64,000 bases of DNA from Salibacterium lacus (GTDB lineage: Bacteria; Bacillota; Bacilli; Bacillales; Marinococcaceae), in assembly GCF_042684865.1 (NCBI RefSeq), contig NZ_JBHUML010000003.1, positions 1 through 64,000 of the forward strand, written 5' to 3'. Position 1 is the stretch's first letter, and each line of letters opens with the position of its first letter. A program made the position numbers and the translations under genes. The notes beneath the pieces are model-generated. The model was not told the origin of the DNA and did not search any database. It saw only the letters and a list, made by a program, of their open reading frames with translations. Positions 42,650 through 51,722 of this stretch are shown here, piece by piece.

Positions 42650-45082
42650 ATGGCAGAACACAAAGAACAGTTAGTTGTCATCGGGAACGGAATGGCCGGG
42701 GTAAGAACCGTGGAAGAAATATTAAAAAAAGACCCGGAACGCTATAAGATTATCATCTTTGGTAAAGAACCTCATCCTAACTATAACCGTATTTCATTAT
42801 CCTCTGTGCTCCAGGGCGACACCGAGCTCGATGATATTATTTTAAATACGTACGAGTGGTACGAACAAAATAACATTACACTGTACACGGGAGACCCGGT
42901 CGTTGACATTGATACAAAGAAACAGACCATCACCAGTGAAAACAACGTCACTCTTGCCTATGACCGGCTGATTCTGGCTACCGGCTCTAATCCATTTATG
43001 CTTCCGCTTCCGGGAGCCGACAAGGAAGGCGTGATTGCCTTTCGTGACATTGAAGACTGTGAAACGATGATCAACGCTTCATCGCATTATCAACGTGCTG
43101 CCGTTATCGGCGGAGGCCTTCTCGGACTCGAAGCCGCCCGCGGGCTGTTGAATCTTAATATGGAAACAGAAGTCATTCATCTCGCCGATTCCCTCATGGA
43201 ACGTCAGCTCGACAGCACCGCCGGAACTATGCTTAAAGAAGAACTTGAACAACAGGGCATGCGGTTCCATATGGAAAAACAGACAGAACAGATCGTCGGC
43301 GGAGACCGGGTCGAGGGACTGTACTTCAAGGACGGCACGAAATTATATGCCGATCTCATTGTCATGGCAGTCGGCATCAAACCAAATATCGCACTCGCCC
43401 AAAAAGCGGGAATTGAAACCAACCGCGCTGTCGTCGTCAACAATTATATGGAAGCAGACACTCCTAAGGTATACGCGGTAGGTGAATGTGCCGAACACAA
43501 CGGAATTGCCTACGGCCTTGTCGCTCCGTTGTATGAACAGGCTAAGGTTTTGGCCGATCGTCTCTGTGACGACACGTCCACAGCTTCTTATAACGGGTCG
43601 CTCATGTATACACAGCTGAAGGTTTCCGGAGTGGATGTCTTTTCTGCCGGCGATTTCATGGACGGCGAAGGAAAAAAAGCCGTGCGCGTCCACGATGAAT
43701 TCGAAGGCGTCTATAAAAAAGTCATGGTCCAGGACGAAAAAGTTGTCGGTTCCGTCCTATTCGGCGACACCTCCGATTCTCCGCGGCTTCTGGATATGAT
43801 GAAAAAGCAGGAAGACATCGGGGGTATGAGCAAAGCGGTACTGCTGCCATCAGAAGACACAGGCCAAACGGAAAGCCCTGTCCTGTCAATGGCTCCGGAA
43901 GAAACCATCTGCGGATGTAACGGGGTATCAAAGGAAGCGATTGTTCAGTCCATTGAGCAGGAAGGCCTCAGCTCAGTGGAAGAGATTAAAAAGCATACCA
44001 ATGCCTCCCGTTCCTGCGGCGGCTGTAAACCACTTGTTTCCGACCTGCTGCAGGCCGTACTCGGCGACGAAGTGACGGAAGGTCAGGTGGAACCGATGTG
44101 TGGATGCACAACGATGTCCGACGAACAGGTGCAGGAAGCCATCCGCAACCGGCAGCTCACCCATACACGCGAAGTGATGAATGTGCTCGGCTGGGAGCAT
44201 GAAGAAGGCTGCACCAAATGCCGTCCGGCCATCAACTACTATCTTGGCGTTGTTCATCCCGAAACGTACGAAGACGACGACCGCTCCCGCTTCGTCAACG
44301 AAAGGATGCACGCCAATATCCAGAATGACGGCACCTATTCGGTCGTGCCAAGAATGTACGGTGGAGTAACCAATTCCGATCAGCTCCGCAAGATCGCAAA
44401 TGTCGCTGATAAATACGAAGTGCCGATGCTGAAATTAACCGGTGGTCAGCGCATTGATATGCTCGGCGTCAACAAAGAGGATCTCCCCGATATCTGGTCG
44501 GACCTGGATATGCCGTCCGGACACGCTTACGGAAAAGCCATCCGTACCGTCAAAACATGCGTCGGTGAAGATTTCTGCCGCTTTGGCACCCAGGATTCCA
44601 TCGGTATGGGGATTGCCATTGAGAAAAAATTCGAACGGCTCAATACGCCTCACAAAATAAAAATGGCCGTCTCCGCCTGCCCGCGGAACTGCGCTGAATC
44701 AGGCATTAAAGACATCGGTATCGTCGGTGTGGAAGGAGCATGGGAAATGTATGTCGGCGGAAACGGCGGTGTAGAACTGAGAGCCGGCGATAAACTTGTT
44801 AAAGTGGAGTCTGGCGACGAACTGCTTGAAATTATGAGTGCCTTTATGCAGTACTACCGCGAAGATGCCCGTTACCTGGAGCGTACGTCCCACTGGGTGG
44901 ACCGCGTCGGACTGGATCACATCCGCAGCACCATCATTGAGGACAAAGAAACCCGGCAGTTTTATAAAGAACGCATGGACCATGCCCTTGAGCACAAGCC
45001 GGAAGATCCTTGGGCCAGCCTGACCCATAATGAAAACAAACGCAAAGAACTGTTTGAGCGCAAAGCCGTAGAACTTGTGTAA
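42650..45082 (+). CDS. nirB: assimilatory nitrite reductase [NAD(P)H] large subunit
   Basis: An 810-aa protein (NasD in B. subtilis). It reduces nitrite to ammonium. An N-terminal FAD/NAD(P)H pyridine-nucleotide reductase module spans about 1-330 (VVIGNGMAGVRTVEE, AAVIGGGLLGLEAARGL). A [2Fe-2S] BFD-like domain begins near 418 (ICGCNGVSKEAIV, then SCGGCKP), with further Cys pairs near 485-525. Siroheme and [4Fe-4S] ligands sit in the C-terminal half: TCVGEDFC near 637 and ACPRNCAE near 680. It follows nasF by 30 nt and precedes the small subunit by 14 nt. Length is close to B. subtilis NasD. Confidence 0.95.
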   Translation: MAEHKEQLVVIGNGMAGVRTVEEILKKDPERYKIIIFGKEPHPNYNRISLSSVLQGDTELDDIILNTYEWYEQNNITLYTGDPVVDIDTKKQTITSENNVTLAYDRLILATGSNPFMLPLPGADKEGVIAFRDIEDCETMINASSHYQRAAVIGGGLLGLEAARGLLNLNMETEVIHLADSLMERQLDSTAGTMLKEELEQQGMRFHMEKQTEQIVGGDRVEGLYFKDGTKLYADLIVMAVGIKPNIALAQKAGIETNRAVVVNNYMEADTPKVYAVGECAEHNGIAYGLVAPLYEQAKVLADRLCDDTSTASYNGSLMYTQLKVSGVDVFSAGDFMDGEGKKAVRVHDEFEGVYKKVMVQDEKVVGSVLFGDTSDSPRLLDMMKKQEDIGGMSKAVLLPSEDTGQTESPVLSMAPEETICGCNGVSKEAIVQSIEQEGLSSVEEIKKHTNASRSCGGCKPLVSDLLQAVLGDEVTEGQVEPMCGCTTMSDEQVQEAIRNRQLTHTREVMNVLGWEHEEGCTKCRPAINYYLGVVHPETYEDDDRSRFVNERMHANIQNDGTYSVVPRMYGGVTNSDQLRKIANVADKYEVPMLKLTGGQRIDMLGVNKEDLPDIWSDLDMPSGHAYGKAIRTVKTCVGEDFCRFGTQDSIGMGIAIEKKFERLNTPHKIKMAVSACPRNCAESGIKDIGIVGVEGAWEMYVGGNGGVELRAGDKLVKVESGDELLEIMSAFMQYYREDARYLERTSHWVDRVGLDHIRSTIIEDKETRQFYKERMDHALEHKPEDPWASLTHNENKRKELFERKAVELV

Positions 45083-45096
45083 AAGGAGAGGAGAAT

Positions 45097-45417
45097 ATGG
45101 ATACGCTGCAGGGAAAGAAATTATATATTCTGGACTATGAGGAACTGGAACCACATCTTGCCAAAGAAGTAATCATAGGAGAGCAATCCGTTGCCGTCTT
45201 TCTCACCGACGGAGAGGTTCACGCGGTGGAGAACAGCTGCCCCCACCGCGGCGGCCCCCTTTCCCAGGGTCTGGTCAGCGGCAGGTACGTCTTCTGCCCG
45301 CTGCACGACTGGAAGATTGATGTGACGGACGGTGTCGTACAGGGGGCAGATGAAGGCTGCGTCAAAACATTTCAAACCACTGTGGAAGACGGAGCCGTCT
45401 ACCTTATATATGAATAA
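45097..45417 (+). CDS. nirD: nitrite reductase small subunit, Rieske-type
   Basis: A 106-aa NirD protein (NasE). The Rieske-like signature appears as CPHRGGPLSQG near residue 49 and CPLHDWKI near 68, with both Cys-His pairs intact. It partners the large subunit encoded just upstream. It starts behind AAAAGGAGAGG. Confidence 0.93.
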   Translation: MDTLQGKKLYILDYEELEPHLAKEVIIGEQSVAVFLTDGEVHAVENSCPHRGGPLSQGLVSGRYVFCPLHDWKIDVTDGVVQGADEGCVKTFQTTVEDGAVYLIYE

Positions 45418-45458
45418 AATCATTACGCATGCAACAATGCACGGCGCCCTCCATAAAA

Positions 45459-45896
45459 ACGAGGCTGGGACAAAACCTCTATAAGCTAGAAAAATGCCGA
45501 ACGATTTTAAAAAATCGTTCGGCATTTTTCGTTGCTGAGACAAACCGCTGCGCTAAAATACTTTGCTTTTACGTGTTTGTGGCGTTCAGGTTGAGTGAGA
45601 ATATGTCATAAGGCACTTTAGGAGATCATACACCCTCTTAAACGTCGTTAGACATGGCGCATGAGGCACTTTAGAGGGTTTCGCCCCCCAGTAAACGTCA
45701 TCAGGAACGAATCTACGTTGCGTTCAGCGGGACAACGAACGGGCCAACGCAGCAAAGAGCCCGTGCCTCGTGCTGTTCGGAGCAGGAGCCAAAATGTTTT
45801 GGCTCCTGCTGCTATGCGGGTCTTGAACAACGCCGCAAGACATTCGTGTTTTCCTGCGCCTATTTTATTTTTGCCCCAGCCTCGTTTTCGTTATGA
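45459..45896 (+). repeat. intergenic repeat copy D (about 438 bp, complete)
   Basis: It starts AACGAGGCTGGGACAAAA and ends TTTTGCCCCAGCCTCGTT. Relative to copy A the ends have T-to-G and A-to-C changes that keep the pairing. It contains the shared hairpin at about 45495-45527, two units of the 53-bp family (45611-45715), and a perfect 13-bp hairpin at 45782-45809 (GCAGGAGCCAAAA with its complement). It fills the gap between nirD and the convergent thiE. Confidence 0.85.
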
Positions 45897-45990
45897 ACCA
45901 TGCTGTATTGTACCGTATCGGTGTTTTTCCGCCATTTTCCGTTCGACCGGGGATCATTTTGGTGCCTATACAGAAATAATGGACCATTCA

Positions 45991-46626
45991 TCAGCGCAGC
46001 ACTTCACGCAGCTTACCGGCTGCCTGCTGAATATCGTCTGCCCGGCTTACTGCCGAAATGACGGATACGCCGTCAGCCCCTGCTTCCATCACGGATTCAG
46101 CGTTGTCGGTATCAATGCCGCCGATGCCGACAATCGGAATGGAAAGGCCGGACTCACGGAGCATGCGGATTGCTCCCGGTCCCACCGGGGTTTCAGCATC
46201 TTCTTTCGTGGAGGTCGCAAACATCGGCCCCACACCAAGATAATCTGCGCCATCCTGCACGGCCTGCTCCGCTTCGTCCACCGTTTTAGCAGAAACCCCG
46301 ACTGTCATGGATGATGGACACTGCTTTTTTATATCCACGAGCGGGGTATCTTCCTGCCCCGCATGGATACCATCGGCTTCAAGTTCCATTGCCAGATCCA
46401 CGTCATCATTTACAATAAACGGGATCCCCGCTTTCCGGCAAATCTTCCGGAGCCGCCCGCCCAGTTCTTTTTTGGCTGTGCCTTCTGCGGCATCCTGCCC
46501 TTTTTCGCGGAACTGAAAGCAGGTAACCCCTCCCTTCACTGCCTCGTGCAGCGCATCTTCCGGATTTTTATCTGTATTGTTACTTCCCATAATAAAATAA
46601 AGCAGGTACTGCTCTTTATTCATCAT
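45991..46626 (-). CDS. thiE: thiamin-phosphate synthase
   Basis: A 211-aa TIM barrel joining HMP pyrophosphate and thiazole phosphate to thiamin phosphate. Motifs QFREKGQ near residue 38, FIVNDDVDLAME near 71, and VGVSAKTVDEA, then IPIVGIGGI near 165. The start overlaps thiM by 11 nt. It is the last gene of the thiD-thiM-thiE operon. Confidence 0.95.
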   Translation of the reverse strand: MMNKEQYLLYFIMGSNNTDKNPEDALHEAVKGGVTCFQFREKGQDAAEGTAKKELGGRLRKICRKAGIPFIVNDDVDLAMELEADGIHAGQEDTPLVDIKKQCPSSMTVGVSAKTVDEAEQAVQDGADYLGVGPMFATSTKEDAETPVGPGAIRMLRESGLSIPIVGIGGIDTDNAESVMEAGADGVSVISAVSRADDIQQAAGKLREVLR

Positions 46627-47437
46627 TTTTTTCCACCCGCTTCATGTTGAGGCTCTGTCGGAGATCAAGGTCTCCGACATGATATAAAGCATTCAGAAGC
46701 TCGACCTGGAACGTCCCCGGACCCTGGTTGGCCGCGAAGCCTTCTGCCCGTTCTGCTGCAGTGCCGTAAAACCCAAGCGCTGCCGCCGCTCCATGAACCA
46801 CATGATCCGAGACCGTTAAAAAGGAGGCGGCCACTGCACTGGCAAGACAGCCGGTACCGGTGATTTTTGCCATCATCGAGTGTCCGTTATGCACTTGATA
46901 CGTTTCCTGTCCGTCAGACACCGCATCCACCGGACCGGTAACAGCAACCGGAGTCCCTAAAACATCCGCCGCGTGCTCCGCAATCACAGCTGTGTCTTTC
47001 TGGTCACCGGAGACGTCCACCCCTTTCATCTCACTTTCGAGTCCGGTAATGGCCGAAACTTCTCCTGCGTTTCCGCGAAGGAGGGTAACGTCCAGTTCTT
47101 TCAAAAGTTCACGGGCTGTATTGGTGCGGTACGGTGTTGCACCGGCTCCTACCGGATCCAGCACAATCGGGATTCCTTTTTGGGACGCTGCTCTGCCTGC
47201 TGCAAACATGCTCTCCACCTGTTCCGGATGAAGAGTACCAATATTCAATACGAGAGCATCCGCCGCCCATGCCATGTCCGCTGCTTCTTCCGGAGCGTCT
47301 GCCATCACTGGAGAAGCCCCAACTGCCAGCAGACCATTTGCGTTAAAATTCGCTACGACGGTGTTAGTGATATTATAGATTAAAGGATTCCGCGTTCGAA
47401 CCTGTTCTAAATAAGATGCAGCTTCTTTTGCTTTCAT
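46616..47437 (-). CDS. thiM: hydroxyethylthiazole kinase
   Basis: A 273-aa ribokinase-fold kinase that phosphorylates hydroxyethylthiazole, mainly for salvage. Motifs PLIYNITNTVVANFNANGLL near residue 20, VLDPVGAGATPYR near 95 and ITGTGCLASAVAA near 195. The chosen ATG at 47437 has AAGGAGG eight nt upstream; the ATG two codons earlier nearly abuts it. It lies 13 nt after thiD. Confidence 0.94.
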   Translation of the reverse strand: MKAKEAASYLEQVRTRNPLIYNITNTVVANFNANGLLAVGASPVMADAPEEAADMAWAADALVLNIGTLHPEQVESMFAAGRAASQKGIPIVLDPVGAGATPYRTNTARELLKELDVTLLRGNAGEVSAITGLESEMKGVDVSGDQKDTAVIAEHAADVLGTPVAVTGPVDAVSDGQETYQVHNGHSMMAKITGTGCLASAVAASFLTVSDHVVHGAAAALGFYGTAAERAEGFAANQGPGTFQVELLNALYHVGDLDLRQSLNMKRVEKNDE

Positions 47438-47450
47438 TGCCATGCCCTCC

Positions 47451-48266
47451 TTATTTTTTGAGCAGTTCTTCTACGGTAAGACGCGACCCCCAGTGGTTGA
47501 CCGGACCGTTTCCTTTTCCGAGTCCCAGCGGCTGCGAAATCGCATACGTAATAAAGTCTTTGCTTTTTTTAACGGCCTCTTTCACTTCTTCTCCCCGTGC
47601 AAGGTGAGCAGCTATAGCTGCAGAAAATGTGCATCCGGTACCATGGGTATGCTTTGTTTCTGTTCTGGGAGCACTTACAACGTCCACAGTACCATTGTAG
47701 TAGATAATGTCTTCTGCATCGCCTTTTGCGTGACCGCCCTTCACAACGGCTGCTGTTACTCCCATATCCTCCACAATCATTTGTGCCGCTTTTTCAGCAT
47801 CTTCCCGGGTATGGATATTCATACCGGTCAGTAATTCTGTTTCTGCCATATTCGGCGTCACCACTTCAGCGAGAGGAAACAGCTTATTCTTCATCATTGA
47901 AGTTGCTTCATCCTCCATCAGCGAATCACCGCTTGTTGCTACCATAACAGGATCTATGACCAGTGGGATGTTTCTACCTTCCAGCAGTCGCGCCGTTTTC
48001 TCAATCATAGCCGGCGTCGCAATCATTCCTGTTTTTACAGCTTGAGGTTCGATATCTTCCAGAACAGCTGTTATCTGTTCTTCGAGTGCTTCAATGGGAA
48101 GATGCCATACGTTACGGACCCCTTCTGTATTCTGGGCTACAACCGATGTGACGACCGCCATGCCGTAAGCTCTGCATTCCTGAAACGTTTTCAGGTCCGC
48201 ATGAACCCCCGCTCCCCCACTGGGATCAGTACCGGCAATGGATAAAACACTTGGAATATTATTCAT
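47451..48266 (-). CDS. thiD: hydroxymethylpyrimidine (phosphate) kinase
   Basis: A 271-aa kinase making HMP pyrophosphate. Motifs SIAGTDPSGGAGVHADLKTF near residue 7, DPVMVATSGDSL near 107 and THGTGCTFSAAIAAH near 210. The frame continues 39 codons upstream through the leader, but the start at 48266 has GAAGGAGG. First gene of the TPP-regulated operon. Confidence 0.94.
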   Translation of the reverse strand: MNNIPSVLSIAGTDPSGGAGVHADLKTFQECRAYGMAVVTSVVAQNTEGVRNVWHLPIEALEEQITAVLEDIEPQAVKTGMIATPAMIEKTARLLEGRNIPLVIDPVMVATSGDSLMEDEATSMMKNKLFPLAEVVTPNMAETELLTGMNIHTREDAEKAAQMIVEDMGVTAAVVKGGHAKGDAEDIIYYNGTVDVVSAPRTETKHTHGTGCTFSAAIAAHLARGEEVKEAVKKSKDFITYAISQPLGLGKGNGPVNHWGSRLTVEELLKK

Positions 48267-48383
48267 TATCTTTTCCTCCTTCGTAAGAAAAGCACAAGCG
48301 CCCTGAATAACGGAATTCCAGGTTGAGACGCCTTGTCCTGAGGCATTCTGAAGACAAGCCGTCGCCGCCTGAAGTGGAGTCAT

Positions 48384-48418
48384 TAAAAATGCCGCTCTTC
48401 ATCAGGAAGAGCGGCTGC
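48384..48418 (-). terminator. TPP-riboswitch terminator before thiD
   Basis: GCCGCTCTTC and GAAGAGCGGC form a perfect 10-bp stem followed by ATTTTTA on the minus strand. Confidence 0.88.
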
Positions 48419-48449
48419 ACGTCTATTACTATACTTCTGTGCGCCCGCT

Positions 48450-48540
48450 CCACTTTCCTCCGATGGTACTAGCCATATCAGGTTCTGAGGGACCGACGCC
48501 GGGCAGGCATCATCTCAGCTGTTTTCAGCGCCCCTAGTGG
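48450..48540 (-). promoter_or_regulatory. thi box: TPP riboswitch upstream of thiD-thiM-thiE
   Basis: P1 pairs CCACT and AGTGG. The conserved elements GGGGCGC, CTGAGATGATGCC and GAACCTGATATGG and the 3' GGAGGAAAGTGG are present. With the terminator just downstream it should switch the operon off when thiamin pyrophosphate is abundant. Confidence 0.92.
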
Positions 48541-48568
48541 ATAGCTGTGACAATTCATCTTTTAATCT

Positions 48569-48598
48569 ATCGTACCGGACGGGATTCAGTCCTGTCAA
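48569..48598 (-). promoter_or_regulatory. sigma-A promoter of the thiDME transcript
   Basis: TTGACA, 18 nt, TACGAT on the minus strand, about 29 nt before the TPP aptamer. Confidence 0.7.
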
Positions 48599-48623
48599 TC
48601 TGCGTGGATGCAAATCCCGGCCT

Positions 48624-49082
48624 CTACTGTCCGCTGTTCTTTTCGCCTTCTTTGATAATACGCTCAAATTGTTTAAATGTATCCAGCACCTGTTTCAAAT
48701 CCTCCAGATCAATCTGTGTTAAATAATCCTGGACGATGAATGCCTCGAACGACTCAAATTCTTTTTTCAGCTGCCTACCTGTCTCTCCAAGACTCATCGT
48801 CACTTCCCGGCGGTTCTGCTCATTGATGGAGCGGATGAGCAGATCTTCGTTTTCGAGTTTATTGACCGATTGTGTCACCGCACTTTTTGAAATGCCGAGC
48901 CGCTGTGCCATGTCTTTAAGAGACATGCCCTCGTGACGGATAAATAAAATCATAATGGACTCCTGCCGGGAGGTCAGCTGCAATTTACTTAGAATCGGCA
49001 GTTTCGGCTGCAGGTACGTCGCTATATTCTCCAAAGCATCGAGTGATTGAAGATATACTTTCTTATATTCCTCCGTATTCAT
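48624..49082 (-). CDS. MarR-family transcriptional regulator
   Basis: A 152-aa winged-helix regulator. The recognition region lies near residues 50-85 (MSLKDMAQRLGISKSAVTQSVNKLE), and the wing includes INEQNRREVTMSLGE. Its targets are unknown. It lies 24 nt after the pantothenate kinase gene on the same strand, and the thiamin promoter follows, so a link to either neighbour is possible but unproven. Confidence 0.88.
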   Translation of the reverse strand: MNTEEYKKVYLQSLDALENIATYLQPKLPILSKLQLTSRQESIMILFIRHEGMSLKDMAQRLGISKSAVTQSVNKLENEDLLIRSINEQNRREVTMSLGETGRQLKKEFESFEAFIVQDYLTQIDLEDLKQVLDTFKQFERIIKEGEKNSGQ

Positions 49083-49106
49083 GATAACCCCTTTTCTCTC
49101 TCCCCT

Positions 49107-49949
49107 TTACAATAAAGCATCCGACCAGCCGTAGTGCAGCAATGCTCCTACAGCTCCACTGTATTCTCCCCGGGGCAGGAAGTAAGGTTTCTTTCCTCTT
49201 AATTCGGTATATCCTATAATAATTTCTTTCAGTGTATCATGCCCGGCAAAGGTTGAGCCAATGTAGACAACGGCATCTGTACCAAGCCGGTCCGCCGCCT
49301 GCACACTCATCGTGGTGATGGTTTCCCCTATCATTCTTACCACCGCTGAGATGTAGTCCTCGCTTGAAAACCCGGTTTCTCTCATATTCGCAGTGTTCCC
49401 GAAGTTACTCGCGGTTAACGCGCCGGAAATCGGCGGTGTCTCGTGGGAGTATATGTCCCCCACCGTAATATTCAGTGCTTGTCCGTTTCCGTTTCGTCCC
49501 ATCTCCAGTATGGTTTCAAAATCGCTCCTGCCGGTCAGAAGATACGAGAGACCCAGAAGAGTGCCTCCTCCCATCCCGCTTCCTCCAATACGTTCATAAG
49601 CATCTTCGGAAACATAATGGATCGAAGTCCCGGTTCCAACATTGGTGACAAGAAATTGACTGCTGATTTCAGGAGACGGGGGGTCTTTTTCAAGAAGCCA
49701 GCTCACCCCTTCGCATGTCGCCTCGAATTCATTGACCCTCAGCACCTTGTCCGGGCATGCTTCTGCGAAAACACCGGCTTTCCCACCGGTTATATGTATT
49801 TCAGGATTTGTGAAATGATTGTTAATCCATTCTATAATCTCATCTATCCGGTCCGCTGCCATTTTTTCAAACCGCAGGTGTCCTTCATGATTGTAAACGA
49901 TCTTGACCAGCGTCCCGCCGGCATCAATACCGATATACTGCTTGTCCAT
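49107..49949 (-). CDS. coaW: type II pantothenate kinase
   Basis: A 280-aa ASKHA-fold kinase catalysing the first step of CoA synthesis. The phosphate loop IGIDAGGTLVKIVY near residue 5, VTNVGTGTSIHYV near 100 and the glycine-rich IGGSGMGGGTLLGL near 120 match the staphylococcal CoaW type, which is not inhibited by CoA. It starts behind AAAGGGGTGA. Confidence 0.9.
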   Translation of the reverse strand: MDKQYIGIDAGGTLVKIVYNHEGHLRFEKMAADRIDEIIEWINNHFTNPEIHITGGKAGVFAEACPDKVLRVNEFEATCEGVSWLLEKDPPSPEISSQFLVTNVGTGTSIHYVSEDAYERIGGSGMGGGTLLGLSYLLTGRSDFETILEMGRNGNGQALNITVGDIYSHETPPISGALTASNFGNTANMRETGFSSEDYISAVVRMIGETITTMSVQAADRLGTDAVVYIGSTFAGHDTLKEIIIGYTELRGKKPYFLPRGEYSGAVGALLHYGWSDALL

Positions 49950-50134
49950 TGGCTGCGTTCACCCCTTTTCTTTGTGCGGCCAACTTAACATCACTGTACC
50001 TCCGTTTATTTTATACTAAAACATACACACAATGATAGAATATTTTTATAGGAGGAATGGACTCTCCCACAGACGCACCTCACTTTTTTTGTTATACTTT
50101 GATAATCACCGAACACAGTTAGGCAGGTAATCGT

Positions 50135-51583
50135 ATGGGTATTTACTCCATTTTAATCAGTCTTGTTATTTTTCTAAACTTGATTTTTGCTGTTATCATT
50201 ATCTTCCTTGAACGAAAAGATGCTACCTCGACGTGGGCATGGCTGATGGTTCTGCTCTTCGTTCCGTTTCTTGGGTTTATCCTGTATTTGATATTCGGCC
50301 AGAATCTGAGCCGGAAACGGCTGTTTGACTGGGAGGATATTAAAAAAATCGGAATTGAAGACTTAATTAAGGAGCAGATTCATTCCCTCCGGGAGCACCG
50401 CTTCCATTTTTCCGATCCGGACGCCAGGGAGTACAGGGATCTTATTTATATGCATCTTGTGAACAACGATGCCCTGCTGACTGAAAACAATCAGGTCAGC
50501 ATTTATACCGACGGCAGGGAAAAATTTGATCAGCTTATTGAAGACATCAACCAGGCCGCGGACCACATTCATCTGCAGTATTATATTTTCCGTAACGATG
50601 AACTTGGAACCAGGCTGCTTGAGGCATTGACGAAAAAAGCCCGGGAAGGTGTCCGGGTACGGATTCTGTACGATGAAATGGGATCCAGAAAGCTGCCGAA
50701 ACGCGCCTTTAATACATTGAAAAAGGCGGGCGGCGAAGTCGAAATCTTTTTCCCGCGCCGGATTCCACTTATTAATCTGCGCCTGAATTACCGGAACCAC
50801 CGGAAAGTCGTCGTCATTGACGGCATAACCGGATATCTCGGCGGATTTAATGTTGGGGACGAGTACCTTGGGCTCGACCCGAAATTCGGGTACTGGAGGG
50901 ATACCCATCTGCGCATGACCGGGCAGGTGGTCAAAGCCCTCCAGACCCGCTTTATACTGGACTGGAACCAGGCTACCCATCGTCATTACATTCGCTACGA
51001 AGAGCGGCTGTTCCCTGAACACGAAGCAACGGGGGATACCGCTGCCCAGATTATATCAAGCGGGCCGGATTCAGAATGGGAGCAGATTAAAAACGGATAC
51101 ATCAAAATGATTATGGCTGCGAAAGATTCGATTTACATTCAGACCCCGTATTTTATCCCCGACCAGAGTCTGATGGATACACTCCGCATCGCTGCACTGT
51201 CGGGCAAAGATGTGAGGATTATGATTCCCAATAAACCAGATCATCCATTTGTATACTGGGCGACCTATTCCCATATCGGTGAACTTTTAAAGACCGGCGC
51301 CAGAGTATACGTCTATGAAAATGGCTTTATTCATGCCAAAACCATTGTGGTCGACGGCAAAGTGTCTTCCATCGGCACTGCCAATATCGATGTAAGAAGC
51401 TTCCGGCTGAATTTCGAAGTCAATGCCTTCCTTTATCACCGGCCGACGGCAGAACGTATGGCCCTCACGTTCGAAACAGATATGAAGCACTGCCGCGAAC
51501 TCTCGTTGAAAGACTACAGAGAGCGGTCGCTGTGGATTCGGTTTAAAGAATCGATATCCCATCTTCTGTCCCCCATCCTGTAA
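50135..51583 (+). CDS. cls: cardiolipin synthase
   Basis: A 482-aa phospholipase-D-type enzyme. Two N-terminal membrane helices (about 1-60) are followed by two HKD motifs: HRKVVVIDG near residue 222 and HAKTIVVDG near 400. It joins two phosphatidylglycerol molecules to make cardiolipin, a lipid that increases under salt stress in bacilli. Length is typical. It is divergent from coaW. Confidence 0.93.
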   Translation: MGIYSILISLVIFLNLIFAVIIIFLERKDATSTWAWLMVLLFVPFLGFILYLIFGQNLSRKRLFDWEDIKKIGIEDLIKEQIHSLREHRFHFSDPDAREYRDLIYMHLVNNDALLTENNQVSIYTDGREKFDQLIEDINQAADHIHLQYYIFRNDELGTRLLEALTKKAREGVRVRILYDEMGSRKLPKRAFNTLKKAGGEVEIFFPRRIPLINLRLNYRNHRKVVVIDGITGYLGGFNVGDEYLGLDPKFGYWRDTHLRMTGQVVKALQTRFILDWNQATHRHYIRYEERLFPEHEATGDTAAQIISSGPDSEWEQIKNGYIKMIMAAKDSIYIQTPYFIPDQSLMDTLRIAALSGKDVRIMIPNKPDHPFVYWATYSHIGELLKTGARVYVYENGFIHAKTIVVDGKVSSIGTANIDVRSFRLNFEVNAFLYHRPTAERMALTFETDMKHCRELSLKDYRERSLWIRFKESISHLLSPIL

Positions 51584-51593
51584 ACAACAAAGT

Positions 51594-51642
51594 AAAAAAA
51601 CACTTTCGATTACCGTCTATGGCAATCGAAAGTGTTTTTTTA
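51594..51642. terminator. bidirectional terminator between cls and the glycerate kinase gene
   Basis: ACACTTTCGATT and AATCGAAAGTGT form a perfect 12-bp stem with A7 and T7 tracts at the two sides. Confidence 0.88.
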
Positions 51643-51722
51643 CTAATACGTAATGTAACCATGAGTGTACAGGCGCGGAGTTTTGCCCGCTGCCTGACAT
51701 TGTTCATCCCGATTCCAACTGA

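Noticed and set aside
45661..46314. A 217-codon plus-strand frame
   Set aside because: It is antisense to thiE over most of its length and begins in repeat copy D; composition is rich in His, Cys and Arg like a shadow frame.
51651..51680. Possible SigX promoter with TGTAAC after cls
   Set aside because: No CGAC lies 16-17 nt downstream and no gene start follows on that strand.
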